A stretch of 64,000 bases of DNA, from contig NC_135170.1 of assembly GCF_041146795.1 (NCBI RefSeq), forward strand, positions 26,468,033 through 26,532,032. The letters are read 5' to 3'. The notes beneath the pieces were generated by a model. That model saw only the letters and a program-made list of their open reading frames with translations. It did not search any database and was not told the origin of the DNA. Positions 11,897 through 25,097 of this stretch are shown one piece after another (position 1 is the first letter of the stretch; every line of letters begins with the position of its first letter). This DNA is from Maylandia zebra (taxonomy: Eukaryota; Chordata; Actinopteri; Cichliformes; Cichlidae). The position numbers and the translations under genes were made by a program.

Positions 11897-14800
11897 TTAA
11901 AAATCCTTAGCTTTTCCATTGGCTTGTACACTAGTCAAAGGGATATTTGAGACATTTGACACTTTGACAGGAAAAAAACTGTAATGTCCACGTTTTTTTT
12001 GGCAAATGCGACAACAGACCACAAGAAGAATCAGAATGATGATCAATAGAGTGAGCGACACCCAAATGATTGGAAATGGGATTTGACTGCTTTTACCTGT
12101 AAGAGAAACAAAATTCAAAACATAAGATTCATTTAATTTCTCAATCCCATGCATTGTTGAAATTGAACATCAGTAATCTTTCACTTTCTACATTCCCATA
12201 GCTCTTCTGCACTGAGTCAATAATCATACCTGTTATCATCAGTGTGATGAATCGTGTATTTCTCCCAACTTTATTCTCTGCAACACAAATGTAATAACCA
12301 GCATTGGTAGACGTGGCTCTAGTGATAGTGACAGTCTTCTGGTGCCCCTCAGTGGTCATGTTTGAATTCACTGCAGCTGTGTAGATCCAGGTGATGTTTG
12401 AGGGTGGGTTACTGTCAGCACTACAGCTTAAAGTAACATTCTCACCCTGCAGTACCTCCTTGCTTTCATTTCCTTCTTTGAATTCAGGGGCATCTGGAAA
12501 AAATACCAAATTTTGAAACAGAAATAATATCCTTCAAAATATGTTATCATCTCAAATTACTTATTTTCACTGTTGAAAAATCATAAAAAGACTATATCAT
12601 TCTGAAAAATTAAAAACTTAAAACTTACACAAAATTTCAAGATACAGTGTGTGTTCAGCTGTTCCATGCGTGTTGTGTGCCTTAAGCAAGTATTTTCCAC
12701 TATCGTTCTTTTTCCAGAGCTGTGGGGAAACCATCTGTTTGCCATCTTTAAGCCAGGTGAGGGTGGGTGTAGGTAATCCTACTGGTTCACAGATACTTTG
12801 ATGTTTATCATTCACTGTGATCTCATAGTGCTCTTTGCAGGTGAAAGAAGGACTGTCTGTAAAAATTATACAAATTAATTTTCAGAGTAAATAATTGAAA
12901 ACAAAATATTATCTTGTCAGTACTTTAGTGTGTTTTATCATTATTCGGCTAAAATATAAAATGACCCAGGTCTGATGCACTCACATTCCACTGTGATATG
13001 AACTGAGGTGTTGCTTCTGCCACGACTGTTTTCAACTATAGCCGTGTACTTTCCTGAGTCAGTCCTGGTCAGTGGCTTAGATGAATTAAGGATTTTCCCC
13101 TCATAGAACCACTGAACAGTGGGAGGAGGGTTCCCATCAGCTTGACAGGATAAAATGCTCTTGCTGAAGGCAGCATTTTCAACAACAGTGACGTGGTCTG
13201 GACAAGATTCCATGAATGGTTTATCTAGGAAGGAATATCAACATAGATTAATTTATATTTCATAGATCACAGAGCTGTGTCTTAGATCAGAAACATGAAG
13301 TAAGTTGGTGGGAATCTTACAAAGAACAACAGCAGTGTAAGGTGGTGAGGTTACATTAGGGGGGAACTTTGGTCCTTTGGGTCCGAGGTGCAGCTCAGCC
13401 TCACATCTAAAAGTTAATCCATTGTAATCTCTCGGAGTGGAGATTCTCAGGGTAGAAGATGCGTTTACTGGAGTCATAGTGGAGTCATTAAATGTATCTG
13501 TTTTCACAGTTTCATTGCCTCTGTACCACGTCACTGTGAGATTCTGCACAGGAGCCACATTAATGACATCACATTTCAGATCATACTCTCTGCCCTCCAC
13601 CATTGAACCATGACCCATGTCAGACACTGACACAGAATCTGGAGTTTCTGTAAATAAATAAGCTAAATCATTGCTATATCATATTAAAAATTTCAATTCA
13701 TATAGTTTATAACACAATAAAGCATTGTGGACATTGTGGTCACATGTACTTACTGTAAACAGTGATGACTGGACTCACAGTACGCTGTGATCCATTAACC
13801 AGAGTAACATAGCAAAAAGGACTTGGAGTCCACTCTTCTAGTTTTTCAACCCTCCAAGTGACAACAGGAGGACGCTCAAATCCTGTACCTCCAAATGGAG
13901 CCTCCCAGCCCATTCCTTCAACATCTGTGACTGATGTGCTGCAGTTGATTGAAACTGGATCTCCAAATTTCACAACAGTTTCAGAAGGTGTCAGTGTTAG
14001 TGGGCAACCTGCCATTCACAAGCAAATATATTCAGAGTTAGAGATGATTTGGTGTAAAATAAGACATAAGTCAGCAGTTTCATCTAAATCATCCACAATT
14101 TTAGATGTGAAGTAAGAATATATACCTCTTGGTTCAACATGAAGATGGATTGTCTTAGTTATGTTTCCCAGATAATTGGTAGCTGTGCATGCGCAGGTTT
14201 TATTGCCATGTACTCGAGGTAAACTGAGACTGGTTGTGTTCTCCAACATGTTTTTCCCATCACAAATCCAGTTATACACAGGAAGAGGGTTTCCAACAGC
14301 TTCACAGCTCAAGATGATATCAGTGCCCTCAAGTGCATAAGTGTCATCAGCACTATTTTGTGTCTTTAGCTCCGGAGCGTCTGAAATGATAAACAGTTTT
14401 TTATCAGTTCTCACATTTACACAATTGAAAGCTGAACAGAAGGGAACTTGTGTTTAATCTTTTAAAAAAATAAAAATAAACTTCTGTTCATGTGTAAACA
14501 GCAGGATATTTACTCACAGTGGGCTGAAACTCTGTGTGTTTTAGAAATGGCAGGAAGTTTTGGTCTGTGTGGTCTAAAGTCCAGCTGAGCTTCACATCTG
14601 AACTCCACTACATTTTCTTCTCTGCTGATGTTGACTCTCAGAATAGAGGACTCATTTACTGGAGTTTTGGTTGTTGTGTCATTGAAAGATTCTGTCTGGA
14701 TTTTTTCACTGTTTTTGTACCAGCTAACATTGACATACTGAACAGGAGCAACATTGATGATGTCACACTGCAGTCTGTACTGTGTTTCTTCTCCTATCAC

Positions 14801-17800
14801 ATTCACAAGCTGTACAGAATGAACAACTTCTGGATTCTCTGCCAAACAAAGTTAGATAACAGTTAGTTACTCATGATCGTTGCTTTTAGTTTTCTTAGCA
14901 TTGCTCTGTATTCATTTCAAATTAAACTTACTGAATGTAATAACTTGAAGGTCCTTGCTGCATTCATTAAACTCATTTAGTTTTACTTTGCACTTGATCG
15001 TCACATTCCAATCTGACAGTGACACTGACTGGGAGATAGACATTTGTTTTTCTATGATGCGAGAGGTTTCATTTCCAACTGTAAAGTACATCCCTTTATG
15101 TTCAGCCAGTGCTGTGGTGCAGTTTACAGTGACAGGATTTCCTCCATATTCTTCTATGATCTCAGGTGGACTCAGAGTAAGAGGGTTGTGCTCTGGTGGG
15201 CATATGCTGTCAGCATCTGTAAATAGACAAGATTGATGTGCTTATTAGGTTTTATTTGTCCTGCTTCACATTTTTTCACACTAAGTATTAATAATAAACA
15301 GTACAAAACAAAATCAAAAAGAATCAGTAATATATGGTAAAATGCAGGATATTAAAATGCAGCCACTCATTTGCCTCAACTGTTTTTAAGCATATCCCTC
15401 ATGTTCAGAGGTTCAGAAATCCTTGAAACATTGACCAAGTGAGGGCCAGTGAGATCTCAGTGCAAGTAAAGAAGGCCAATATTACAATGACAAAGCAAAG
15501 TAAATCAGAGATATTAAAAATTTAGTTAAGTGTCCTAGTCATGTGTAATAATTCTTAAAAAGATAGAATACCAAAAGTCCTAAAAGACAGAAAACAACGT
15601 TTAACATTTCAAGGACCCTCTAGGATGTTGGCACATTATTAACGTCTACATCTAAGAGACACCTTCATCAGTCAAAACACAGAGCGTTCACAATAAGATG
15701 CAAAAATAAATATATATCTTTGGAAAGAAACTGTGCTAAATACTCATTAAAACTAATACAATTCATTTTGAAATTAAAGTGCATTTATATGTTGTCTGTT
15801 ATTTAAACACTATAAATAAATATAGTACTAAATAAGTATACCCCCTACTGCTTTCACAAGTTTTAAGAGGGTTTATGAGGTTTGAAGAGGCATCCACATG
15901 CTGCTAATCAAATCCATGAGGATGTTTAACTGATCATCAAGCAAATTCAACCCAAAGTCAGACTGTACAATGCTCAGATAAAGTCCAATAAAAAAAGAGC
16001 TGCACGTCAGACTCTACAAAGCCTCACTCAGCATGTTAGATGTTTAAGATCAGTTTATATTGTGAACCAGACTGGAATTATAATTTGTTTTTAACAAATG
16101 TATTAAAGGTATTTTAATATTGGAAGAAATCTGCACTGTAAAAAAAAATCCGTAAAAATACAGTACAATCTACTGTATAAACGTGAAGGAATTTTCCGTA
16201 TTAGTCATTTACAGGTATTTTTCTGTATTTCTCAACTACTGCAATGCATTGTGGGAAAAAGAACCTGAAAAGGAGGGAAAAGTAAGCGCAAGAGCAGCCA
16301 TTAGGCTTCTTTCAGGCTTCATCTGGATTTTGGATTCTGAAGTTGGAGAAACTGCCTTCAAATTTCTGTGGTAAGTATTAAAACTCATGTTTCGTTTTAT
16401 TAAAATAATGTTTTTCAAAAGACTCCGTGTTTTTATTTAGAAAGAATTGTTAATTTATTTGTTAACTGGTTTCGGCTGTCTCCAGACAAGTCAGGAATAT
16501 TTTGCTGACTCATTTTTTAAAATAATTGTTATTTAGGTTTAACATGACTTAAGCTTTATTTTAGTTAATGTTAAAATAATTTTTACTGTGATACCACCAG
16601 TTTTGCCCTTCAGTGGCTGAACCAGTTTTCATAAATATTATAGTTAGCTGTCTGTGTCTCTCTGGGTGTTACACAGCTGTGACTGCTAACTAGCTAATTA
16701 GCGAAAGTCAGCGATGTGGATAACTGGGAAAGTGAGAACTTCATGGTTCTAGAAATTATTCTAGGACTCTAATAAGTACTGTATCAATACCTGTGTTTTA
16801 CAGTTGGCTCTACTGTACACTTTAAAGGGTTTCAGGCAAAGTTACACTAACCCTAGTTTAAGCCTCAGACCTTCCTGGCTGACGCTAGCAAATGCTAATG
16901 TTAGCCTCTGATTTGGGCTGCTAAAGTAAAGACTTTTAGCTAGCTGACCAGCATAGATTATTTCGGTGGTTAACAGACTGTAGTGGTAAAATTATTGAAA
17001 GTATAGTTTCACCTCAGCACATTTACAATTACAGTATGTCTATTTTGTAGCACATAGAAATGTTTAGTTAATATTTACAGACAGACACATTTTCCCTGTA
17101 ACTGTGTTTTTACTCCAACATTTGTTGAAAATGTAATTTATGAAATGCTGAGCAGCATTTCTTGTATGTGGAATATTTTTGTCACCCCACTGTGCTAATG
17201 TGATTAAATACTAAAAATTATTACTAAAAAAATTCAATAATAAATCAATAATAACTATTTCTTGATTGAACTATAATGTTTTTTTTTGTTGTTTTTTTTT
17301 TGTTGTTTTTTTTGCCTGTCCCATTTGGTTCTTTAGCCATCAGAATTGTTGTCTGAAGACCAACAAGGATACCCAATGGATTTACTTTGCCAAATGGATC
17401 ATCGTGGCATTGCCGTATTGGTCCATTTGGTCGATCTTTGTTTTTATTATTTATTATATTTTATTTTCAGATGTTACAGACGGGACAGACATGAGTGAGG
17501 GATAGGAAAGGGAGAAAGAAAGAGGAAGGAAAGGAAAAACAGAAGGGGAGAGGGACAGTGAGAAAGGGGGAGAGAAAAAAAAATCTCCTGGATCACCTGT
17601 TGAGAGAAGAATAGAAAACAAGCAGAAAAAAAACAAAGCAACATACTAAACACAACACCATCGCATTAATCTAGCTAAGTGTAAACAGCAGTAAATACTA
17701 AATATTCAATGTTGTTGTGCAGCACGCAGGACAGATGTGCTTCGAAGTAGCAGCCAAGAAAGGTGTAATTTGGGTCTACGAGCAGTGAACACCCGTGTGC

Positions 17801-20800
17801 ATACCTGTGTGGATCAGCGCGCTTGTATTCCAAAGGTTGAACTATAATGTAAGCGCAGTGCTGGTGTGCAGGGGCTCTATATGCCTTGTCTATATCAAGC
17901 TTTTAGCCAAATATAAGCAGAGATATTTGTATCTTTCTTAAAAATCCAGATCCTTACAGATTATTTGAGAAATGGATCAACAGCTATCACTACTTGAAGC
18001 ACTTTAAGTCCTGCAGTGGAAAGATATCCCTTATTTCACCTTTGATCACACACTTTGGTTTTCCAGTGCAGAGCAATGGCCAAGAAAAGGAAAGACTTCC
18101 CCGAGTGGAAAAAAAAGATGAAGATACAAGCTGGTGATGATCCAGAGCAGCTGGTCTCAGGAAATGAAGAAAAACCCTGATCACCTTCTCTACAAACACA
18201 AGGTGAGTTTAATGTTGTGGTTGATTTAGTTTTTCAAGGTATGTATGTTACTTTAATTATAAACTGCTTTTGTTGCAACAGAATGGTGTTATGTGTATGC
18301 AACTCTACGTGAATTATAATCCTTTGTAGGGCTGCGTGATATGACCAAAATCTCATATCCCAATATAAGACGTATTTCTCCTGATAACGATATATATCAC
18401 AAAATAGTGCATTTTCTGTAAATTCTGTGATTCTCGGGCAACTCGACTTATGTGAAATGTTTTCAGTTGGGCGTCGTGTACCTGGAGTCGAGTGTTTTGA
18501 CCGATGCATGAAACTATACATTTTTAGACATGAGTTTAAATGGCCGCCATTTTCTTTCTGAGTATTTATTACACGGCGTGCTGCAAGGAAAAGCCTGTTC
18601 TAACGTTTGAGTCTAAGGATTATTTTGAGCACCTGACGACTCTTTTTTGCTTTTCATTCGTAAACTCTCGAAACTCTTTCATGTGATTCTTGTGTAGGTG
18701 GTTAAAGAGGTTTGTCGTGTTCGAGTGGTGGTGGGGACCAGTTTGTGGCATAATTTGCATAGTACAGTTTTCTGGGGCGTGTCAGACTTTTCATAACCAA
18801 ACCATGTCCATGCTACAGAGGTAGCCCCTCATTTAACAATAAGGTCCTTGATTTCTTTTGACTGGTCCTTCTGGTTCTGCCTCATCCTTGCTGGCCATGC
18901 TGGTATTCTCTGTGCCTTCATCTGCGTGGTAACTGTAAGCGCCATTTATAGTTACTTGATGTTTTTATTTGAGGTCATTTGTTTGATGCATATTCTGAAA
19001 TTTTATGTTTGAGAATAATGTATATCATTTCAGTTTAGTTTGAAAAGTCTCAACAGAAACTTGAGCTTTATTGTGAAAGGTTTATGTGGAAAATAAACAA
19101 GCGGACGGCGGAGCCACACGATGGTTTTATCCTCATTGTTGGTAACGAAAGTACGCGTAAAAACAGTCACTTGTCCGTCCATAGTGTGGTTATTTTAAGT
19201 ATAAGAGAAGGAGAGAACTTTAAGAAATAATATAGCAACTACAGTGACCATCAAAACCATGAAAAAAATATTGCCATAAACAGTTTATTTTGCAACACCA
19301 CAAAACAAAGAATAGTGTATAATATGAAACGATAGACATTTTTATATCGTAATCTGATATATATCGTCATATCGCACAGCCCTAATCCTTTTTTTGTTTA
19401 TGTTGTTTATGCTCTAGGTAAAAAAAAATTATAAAAATACAAACTTTTTAAAAATGTCTTGTTGTTTCTCTTTTTTTCCTCAGAATAAATTGCGACTAGT
19501 CTCAATGGCTGACACGGAGGAGCAACACAGCGACACGTTAACTCCGACTGCTGCAGTTCCTGTATGAACTGAGCAACTCTTAAAATCCAAGGAAAAGCTG
19601 AGTGTATTTTACTTAAAGCTCAGATGGACCTTGATGTACTAACATGCAGGCTGCATTCAGGACTTTGTCACACTGTTATATGAAGAGCGGTAACAAGACT
19701 TTGTAGTAATTTGTCTTACTATTGTCTTATTTGTTGTGATTTAGGGTCTGTGCGCACAAGCAGAGGTTTTTGTTTGTAACTGTAACCTCGTTTTCAGAGC
19801 CTTGTCTAACATTTAATGGTCATGAAATATGTCAGACTTTTTCCTCTACTTAACCAGCTTAGAGAATTTGAACACCGTGGAGAAAAAGGTGTGCATTAAG
19901 GATTTTGAACTATGATGTTTAAGTGTTGTCACTGCTGAGGATTCGTGGACACAGATCCTTATTCACTATGCTGCTGTTTACAGTTTAACTTTTCATCAGA
20001 ACAAGCACTTCTAATTATACTTTGCTCCTCACTGACAAAACAAGTCCCGTAAATACACTTTTATCTTTAAGTTTGGGACAGTAATCTGTCTTAATTTATT
20101 ATGTGTTGTAGTTATCATATGGGGAAAAGTCCTGTGGTTATCCATCAGTCCTGTTCGAATAAACCCAAAGTTCAGGAACATCTTCTTTAGATCTGTTCAG
20201 TTGTATTCATGTGGCACCACTTAAACAGTCAACAAATTTTGACTCAAGTATGTTATATTGTAAGGTAAAGAGCCCAAAGAGTTAATCTCAGACAAATGTT
20301 CACACAAATGTGAATTGCATTCACTTCATTAATGAAGTGAATGCAATTCAGTAATCAAAGGTGTTTGGCTATAACTGACTACATGTGTATACTGTATCAT
20401 AAGTGGACAGAGATGGATGTAAACCACACCTTAACCATTTGGCTGAGGCAAAACTACCACAAGGCAGTGATTCTAACTCAAAGGTACTCTGGATATTATT
20501 AAATGTGAACATGTCGTTAAATATGACATTTTTTGTTTGTCAGGTGTCCTGTTTGAAGAAAACACTTGGTAGCCACTTGAATGAATGTAAATAAACACAT
20601 TTACATGAGGGCAACCTGATTTCAAGGAAATAAAAATGCTCAAATTTGAAAGCTTGTGAGTTATTTTGTTCATGTATCAGCTGTTTAGTAGTTTTATGAC
20701 AAGATGGATGCTGTCATTATATTTTAGTATAGTGTTTGAGTTAAGGAGAATAAAAGAATATTTAACATTAATTGTACCAATGTTGTTGTGTACGAAGCAC

Positions 20801-21926
20801 AAATTAATTTAAGTTTTAATTTATGAATTTTTGAGTACATGGTGTACTAGGTTGTAATTGCATAGAAATGTACGTTTAAGGATATAAAGAACTATATTTA
20901 ATGAGTTACAGTGAAAAGAAGTGCTTGGAAATAGTAATATAAACAGAAATTTCAATTTTTCTATTAACGGAAAATATCAGTTAATGATACAGAAAATATA
21001 CTGTGAATAAACGGAATTTTCTGTTTTATAGCTGAAGGAAATGTCCGTAAATGGTACAGAGAGTATACTGTAAATCTACAGAATTTTCCGTTTTATCATT
21101 TACAGAAAGGTCCGTCAAACCTCCGTAAAAAAACAGAAAATGTACTGGCAGAAAATTACCAGGACATTTTCTGTTTTTCTACGGAATATTTTTTTACAGT
21201 GTGCTTTAGTAGTGCACTTTCAAACCAGTGTTTTGGTTAGGATGTTTGAAAACACTCTGTATATTTCCTAGGGGTGAAATTCCACTAGGTGGCGTGGTCG
21301 CAGCTTAATCATAACATCTCTGACCACCTACACACACACAAAAAAAAATTTCCCACAACTATGTGAGAAACTGATAACATTGTAAAGAAAGTGGTTACTG
21401 CAAGTCATTGCTGCTAAAGGTTTTTTAAAAGCTACTGAATGACGGGGTATAATTAGTCTTTCACAAGACTGCAAAGAGTCCTGTGAAAGCTTTATTTTTC
21501 ATCAGACTGTAAAGTTCAATATGGCCCACGCTCTCTCAGTTTGATGAAAACGGAACTTTGTACCAGAAGTAACGTTCACCTCTCCCACTTAAAATGGGTT
21601 TTCATTTATTCTTTTAAAAGTCAGAGGTTACATTGATAGTCCTTCGAATTCCATTAGTACCTCATTAAAATGGGAGTATTTTATTTAAAAAAAAACATAT
21701 AGAAATTATTAGTTTTACCATTTACCACCAAGATACCGAAAGTTAGGCCAAAAAGAAACTCAAAGTTAACTAAAAGGTTTTACTCCTGTCAACTCAATAA
21801 AATAATCAATTTTTCAGATAGATACAGAGTTAAGGAAAATCCCTTTGTACTTAAAGAACATCTTTATTACTCACCACATAGTGAAAAGATGAGTATGAAG
21901 AAGCTTAGCATCCTCACAGATAGCAT
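11897..21926 (-). CDS. ICAM-like gene 2: eight-Ig-domain transmembrane receptor
   Basis: Ten exons in phase 1: 21926-21875 (signal, MLSVRMLSFFILIF), 15216-14932 (D1a), 14838-14518 (D2a), 14380-14126 (C2a), 14008-13754 (D1b), 13647-13321 (D2b), 13224-12985 (D3), 12856-12629 (D4), 12493-12230 (D5) and 12096-11897 (TM and tail). They total 808 codons plus stop. The last six exons match gene 1 one for one; the three after the signal are an added D1-D2-C2 triplet like those of gene 3. The outer D1a reads KGMYFTVGNE where integrin-binding D1s read GMGWEAP, while internal D1b keeps GMGWEAPFGG. The tail has KKRGHYSFF and NIPLTSVQANGK. Intron 1 is about 6.7 kb because of transposon insertion, so the assignment of this signal exon is inferred from its duplicated flank and matching phase. 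Confidence 0.85.
15217..16133. other. Gene 2 intron 1, part 3' of the transposon
   Basis: AT-rich intron sequence between the D1a exon and the CACTA-like element. It has some resemblance to the matching intron of gene 3 (36290-36720: ATAAATGCA/ATAAATATAG runs, GCTGTCTGTTATTTAAA). No exon is recognised. Confidence 0.4.
16134..21201. mobile_element. CACTA-like (EnSpm) DNA transposon, non-autonomous, 5.07 kb
   Basis: The ends are inverted: CACTGTAAAAAAAAATCCGT on the left, and the complement of the right end reads CACTGTAAAAAAATATTCCG. The element is flanked by TG on both sides (16132-16133 and 21202-21203), compatible with a 2-bp target duplication. Sub-terminal repeats built on TTTACAG and TTCCGT recur inside both ends (for example 16185-16225 and 20950-21180), as is usual for this superfamily. 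No transposase frame is seen. The interior carries purine-rich tracts (17490-17640), possible captured exon-like pieces with splice donors (16260-16375, 18070-18210), and a nested hAT element. The superfamily call rests on termini alone. Confidence 0.65.
18327..19384. mobile_element. hAT-like non-autonomous transposon nested in the CACTA-like element
   Basis: The termini are TAGGGCTGCGTGATATGA and, inverted at the right end, TCATATCGCACAGCCCTA. Flanking 8-bp sequences are ATCCTTTG (18319-18326) and ATCCTTTT (19385-19392), an 8-bp target duplication with one change, diagnostic of hAT. At 1058 bp it has no transposase frame, only ATATATCG-type sub-terminal text. It jumped into the CACTA-like element after that element had inserted into gene 2 intron 1. 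Confidence 0.8.
21204..21874. other. Gene 2 intron 1, part 5' of the transposon
   Basis: Intron sequence homologous to gene 3 intron 1 near 37370-37690 (shared TTACTACAAGTCA-like text, GTTTTGAAAGCTACTGAA, TTCACAAG..GAGTC). No exon or element is recognised. Confidence 0.45.
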
Positions 21927-22430
21927 GCTTGAACAGCATGCAGGAGGAATAATGAGATGGAAGGAAGTGAGCAGTGTTTCAGGATCGTCCAGACGATGTC
22001 CAGCTTAAGGACCCAGGTTAGATGAATATCAGTTCGATGCAGGAGATATGATGTCCGCCTGACAGGCTGGCAGTATCACATGCAGAAAGAAAACATAGAG
22101 GAAATTCAATGCTCTTGTGTACAGGAAACACTGTGAAACCCAAAATACTAAACCACATCCAGAGCCAGCGCTTTGTGAAGTAACGGTAGCTTAGTGATGC
22201 CCCTCCCCCTATGTTTTGTGCCATTATTCACTGTTCTTTTACAAAGTGTCTAATTTCTACAAAGAAGAGAGAAATTATGTGAGTTTACAGAGAAATACAA
22301 ATTCTAGCACAAAAATGCACCACAGAAGGCAGATTTGTCAACCTAATCCATTTTAGTGATCACCCAGTTATTCACAGTCGATGTACATGTCATAGTTTTT
22401 ATGTTTTTAATAAACACAGACACAGAAAGT
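21927..22430 (-). promoter_or_regulatory. 5' flank of ICAM-like gene 2 (duplicated with gene 3)
   Basis: Aligns by eye with the gene 3 flank at 37747-38280 over several hundred bases (GGAAATT.AA.GC.CTTGTGTACAGGAAAC; CCCAAAATAC.AAACCACATC). It should contain the promoter and 5' UTR, but I cannot place a start site. An ATG at 21939 is out of frame with the signal exon. Confidence 0.5.
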
Positions 22431-22439
22431 TTGTTTCAT

Positions 22440-23480
22440 TCTCTCTACACTTATGTGAGAATCATCCACATCATCTTTTTCTGTTTGCACATGTTCAGAA
22501 TATAACCCTTTTTATGCTGGTTTGGTCATCATGGAAACTTGTTTGAGGGAGCAGGATCCTCCTTTGAACGCCATCATGGTAGTGGCTTTAATAGTGTCTA
22601 ATAATAGTGTTTAATAGTGTATATGACAGAGTTATTTATTGTATTATTTATTTCTTTAGTTATTATTAGTTATTTTAATTAGTTATTATTATTTATTTAG
22701 TTATTTATTGTAAGTGTTAATTCCTGGCTTTCAAAGGGCAAAAGGTCACCTATACTGCTCCCATTTTTGACCCATCTTGTCTCCTCTAGATGACTTTCCA
22801 CCCTCCCTGAGCTCGACTCTGCTCACACCAGACCCACATGCATCAGCTAGTACTCTGCGGTCAGTCCTGCTATGCCCTTGAGTGAAGGGAAAATATGCAT
22901 TAAGGGAGGATGTACAAAAAGCAACATGCAAATACAGTTTTATAATATGTCAACATATAGCATTTTGAAATTCAGTAGTATTAAATAAAAACATGAAAGG
23001 CATTTTATAAAGTTCCCTTACCACTAGGGAAAGTCTCATAAACAACTTCTCAGTTTTGTTTAAATAAGCAATTGAAAATCTGAGTGTAAAACCACGGTGG
23101 TAAGATGGGCATAGGAATCTGAAAAAGTAAAAACGTATGCAAAGAGATCAGCCTTAATGGTCTGTCATGACAGGCATGCTCTTGCAACCACACCATGTGC
23201 TCTCTTTCTCTTTAGACATTTGAGGAAGTGGTGAAAAAAAGAAAAGAAGACACTGGAGGAAGTGGTGCAACACAGAAATTATCCACACTTTTGTGTTCTA
23301 TTGTTCATATCCTGTTCTTAACTGCAAGCTCAAAAGGCAAGTATTATAAAAACATAAAGTCTTTTGTTCAGTGATAATGCTGCTAGCTGTTTTTCTCAGA
23401 CAGATAGGATCGAAACCAGGGAGTCATTAATGCTACCAGCCTCTGCTGTTTATCTGAGCAGTTAAATAAATTTGACAGGA
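22440..23480 (-). pseudogene. angptl6 fragment A (last exon and fibrinogen-domain exon remnants)
   Basis: Positions 22440-22600 resemble the last exon and 3' UTR of angptl6 (38280-38480), and 22740-22885 resembles its fourth exon (39839-40032). The remnant reads VSRVELREGGKSSRGDKMGQ in a shifted frame, with a deletion that removes the cysteine-containing part. The intron text beyond (22885-23480) follows 40040-40700. The fifth exon is absent. It lies just upstream of gene 2 exactly as intact angptl6 lies upstream of gene 3, so it is a by-product of duplicating an ICAM-like gene together with its neighbour. Confidence 0.8.
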
Positions 23481-23489
23481 AATAGATAC

Positions 23490-24714
23490 ACTGCTCAAAA
23501 GATTAAAGAAACAGTTTGAAAACACATCATAACTCACCGGGAAGAAAATCACAATAGATAATATGTTGGAAATTAAAGGAGGCCACATCATTTAAGGGGA
23601 ATGACAGTTATCAGGCTATCAAAGTGAAAGAAATGATGTGACAGGCTAGCACATTTTGCTGATACTTTTTTATCTGCAAACAGCAAAAAGATAGTATGTC
23701 TCAGTGTGCATGCATTCTACCCTAATTGAGCATTCAAACCATGTTGTACAACAAGCTTCACTGACACACAAGTTCACCAATCTGTGGGCTCATTCACTAT
23801 TTTATAAAAGGCTGCAAAGGTAAACACCTCAATTCTAAGAAGGTTTGTAATAGTACAGCATATAAAGTTCTTTTTTGTGTTAAAAAAAAAACCCCAAAAC
23901 AAATTCATGATTTGTTTTAGTCACAATACACAGCATTCGTGAGCATATGAGTATGGTTGTGTTTAGCAATTTGTAGCTCCAGGCAAGACATTTAGTGTTA
24001 AGAAGAGGAAAATGCTTGGCACCAGGGGTTTGTGTTGCTGTTTTCACTAGCCTAGCAAAAAGCCCTGCCTTGCATTCTCATATCTGCCTCCAATCCCCAT
24101 GCCATCTACAACACAGATACTGGAAAACAATCCTGTGATTTTGCTTTGTGCAGATATACATCATGACACTACTAAAAACCACTTGTAATGTTGATTTGAT
24201 AGGTTAGTGGAGCATTCTGCAACTAAGCATGAGTGTAGATGTGTGTAATCACATACACCACAGATGGTGGTGGTAAACATCTCATTCTCTTTATTCTAAA
24301 GCTTCTCAAGGACTCCTTGCTCTTTTTCAGTAGTGTTAGAATCTTAAAAAGAAGGCGACTGGAGTTCTTTAAACTCTAGGAAGTTTAATCATCATGTTCT
24401 TTAGCTCTAAAGACTATGACCCGGATTACTGAGAAACTACACAGATACAGTTTCAATTTCCCTATCATAAAATCACAATTATTTTTGTTAAACCCCTTTA
24501 ATAAAGCTGAAAATCTGCACTTCAGTTACATTTTAATTGAGTTTAAATGTTTGATTGTCCAAAACTTTATAGACCCCAACCATATCAAGTTTCAGTTGCA
24601 GCTGTTATAACTGTATAGTTGCCATGTTATCAATAATCCATAACTTGTTGTCCAACTTGACTTCAGTGGCAGATATGATATAATTTGATTTTAAAAGCTA
24701 GGGTTGTTGGCTTT
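23490..24714. other. Intergenic; possible degraded DNA transposon at its left end
   Basis: Around 23488-23530 the text (ACTGCTCAAAAGATTAAAG) resembles the ends of a small DNA transposon common in fish. I cannot find the other end. No gene is seen through 24714. Confidence 0.3.
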
Positions 24715-25064
24715 TATTGAGCAATGACCTGCAGTTTGCACTGGCGCAGTTTGCAGCCAAGTTTGAAGTGACTGGGATCTAAATTACCTCCAAGTCTGAT
24801 GCCCTGGCTCTCAGCTGGAAACAAGTTGCTGCCACAAGTGGAGACGCTTAAGAGTCTCAAGATCTCAAGAGCAAACAGATTGGTACAGTATCTGTGTTGA
24901 TGCTGATTTTGTACTACTCTGTTGTGTTGAACACAGAGCGTGGAGTGTGAAGGCAAAGATGTACTGGTCAGTACAAGTTCTAGGTAGTGACTCAGAAAAT
25001 GAGACCATGGATCCAAGTGGCAAAGGTTAAATCCTCCAAAAGGGGGCTGGCCTCTCCCTTGGAG

Positions 25065-25097
<33 letters not shown>

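Noticed and set aside
14534-14866. Plus-strand frames opposite the D2 Ig exons, repeated at several loci
   Set aside because: Antisense shadows; they recur only because the exons are duplicated.
17266-17636. Short frames inside the CACTA-like element
   Set aside because: Low-complexity, hydrophobic or purine-tract translations with no transposase motif.
24714-25073. 119-codon minus-strand frame
   Set aside because: Antisense to a degenerate LINE; composition is not protein-like.
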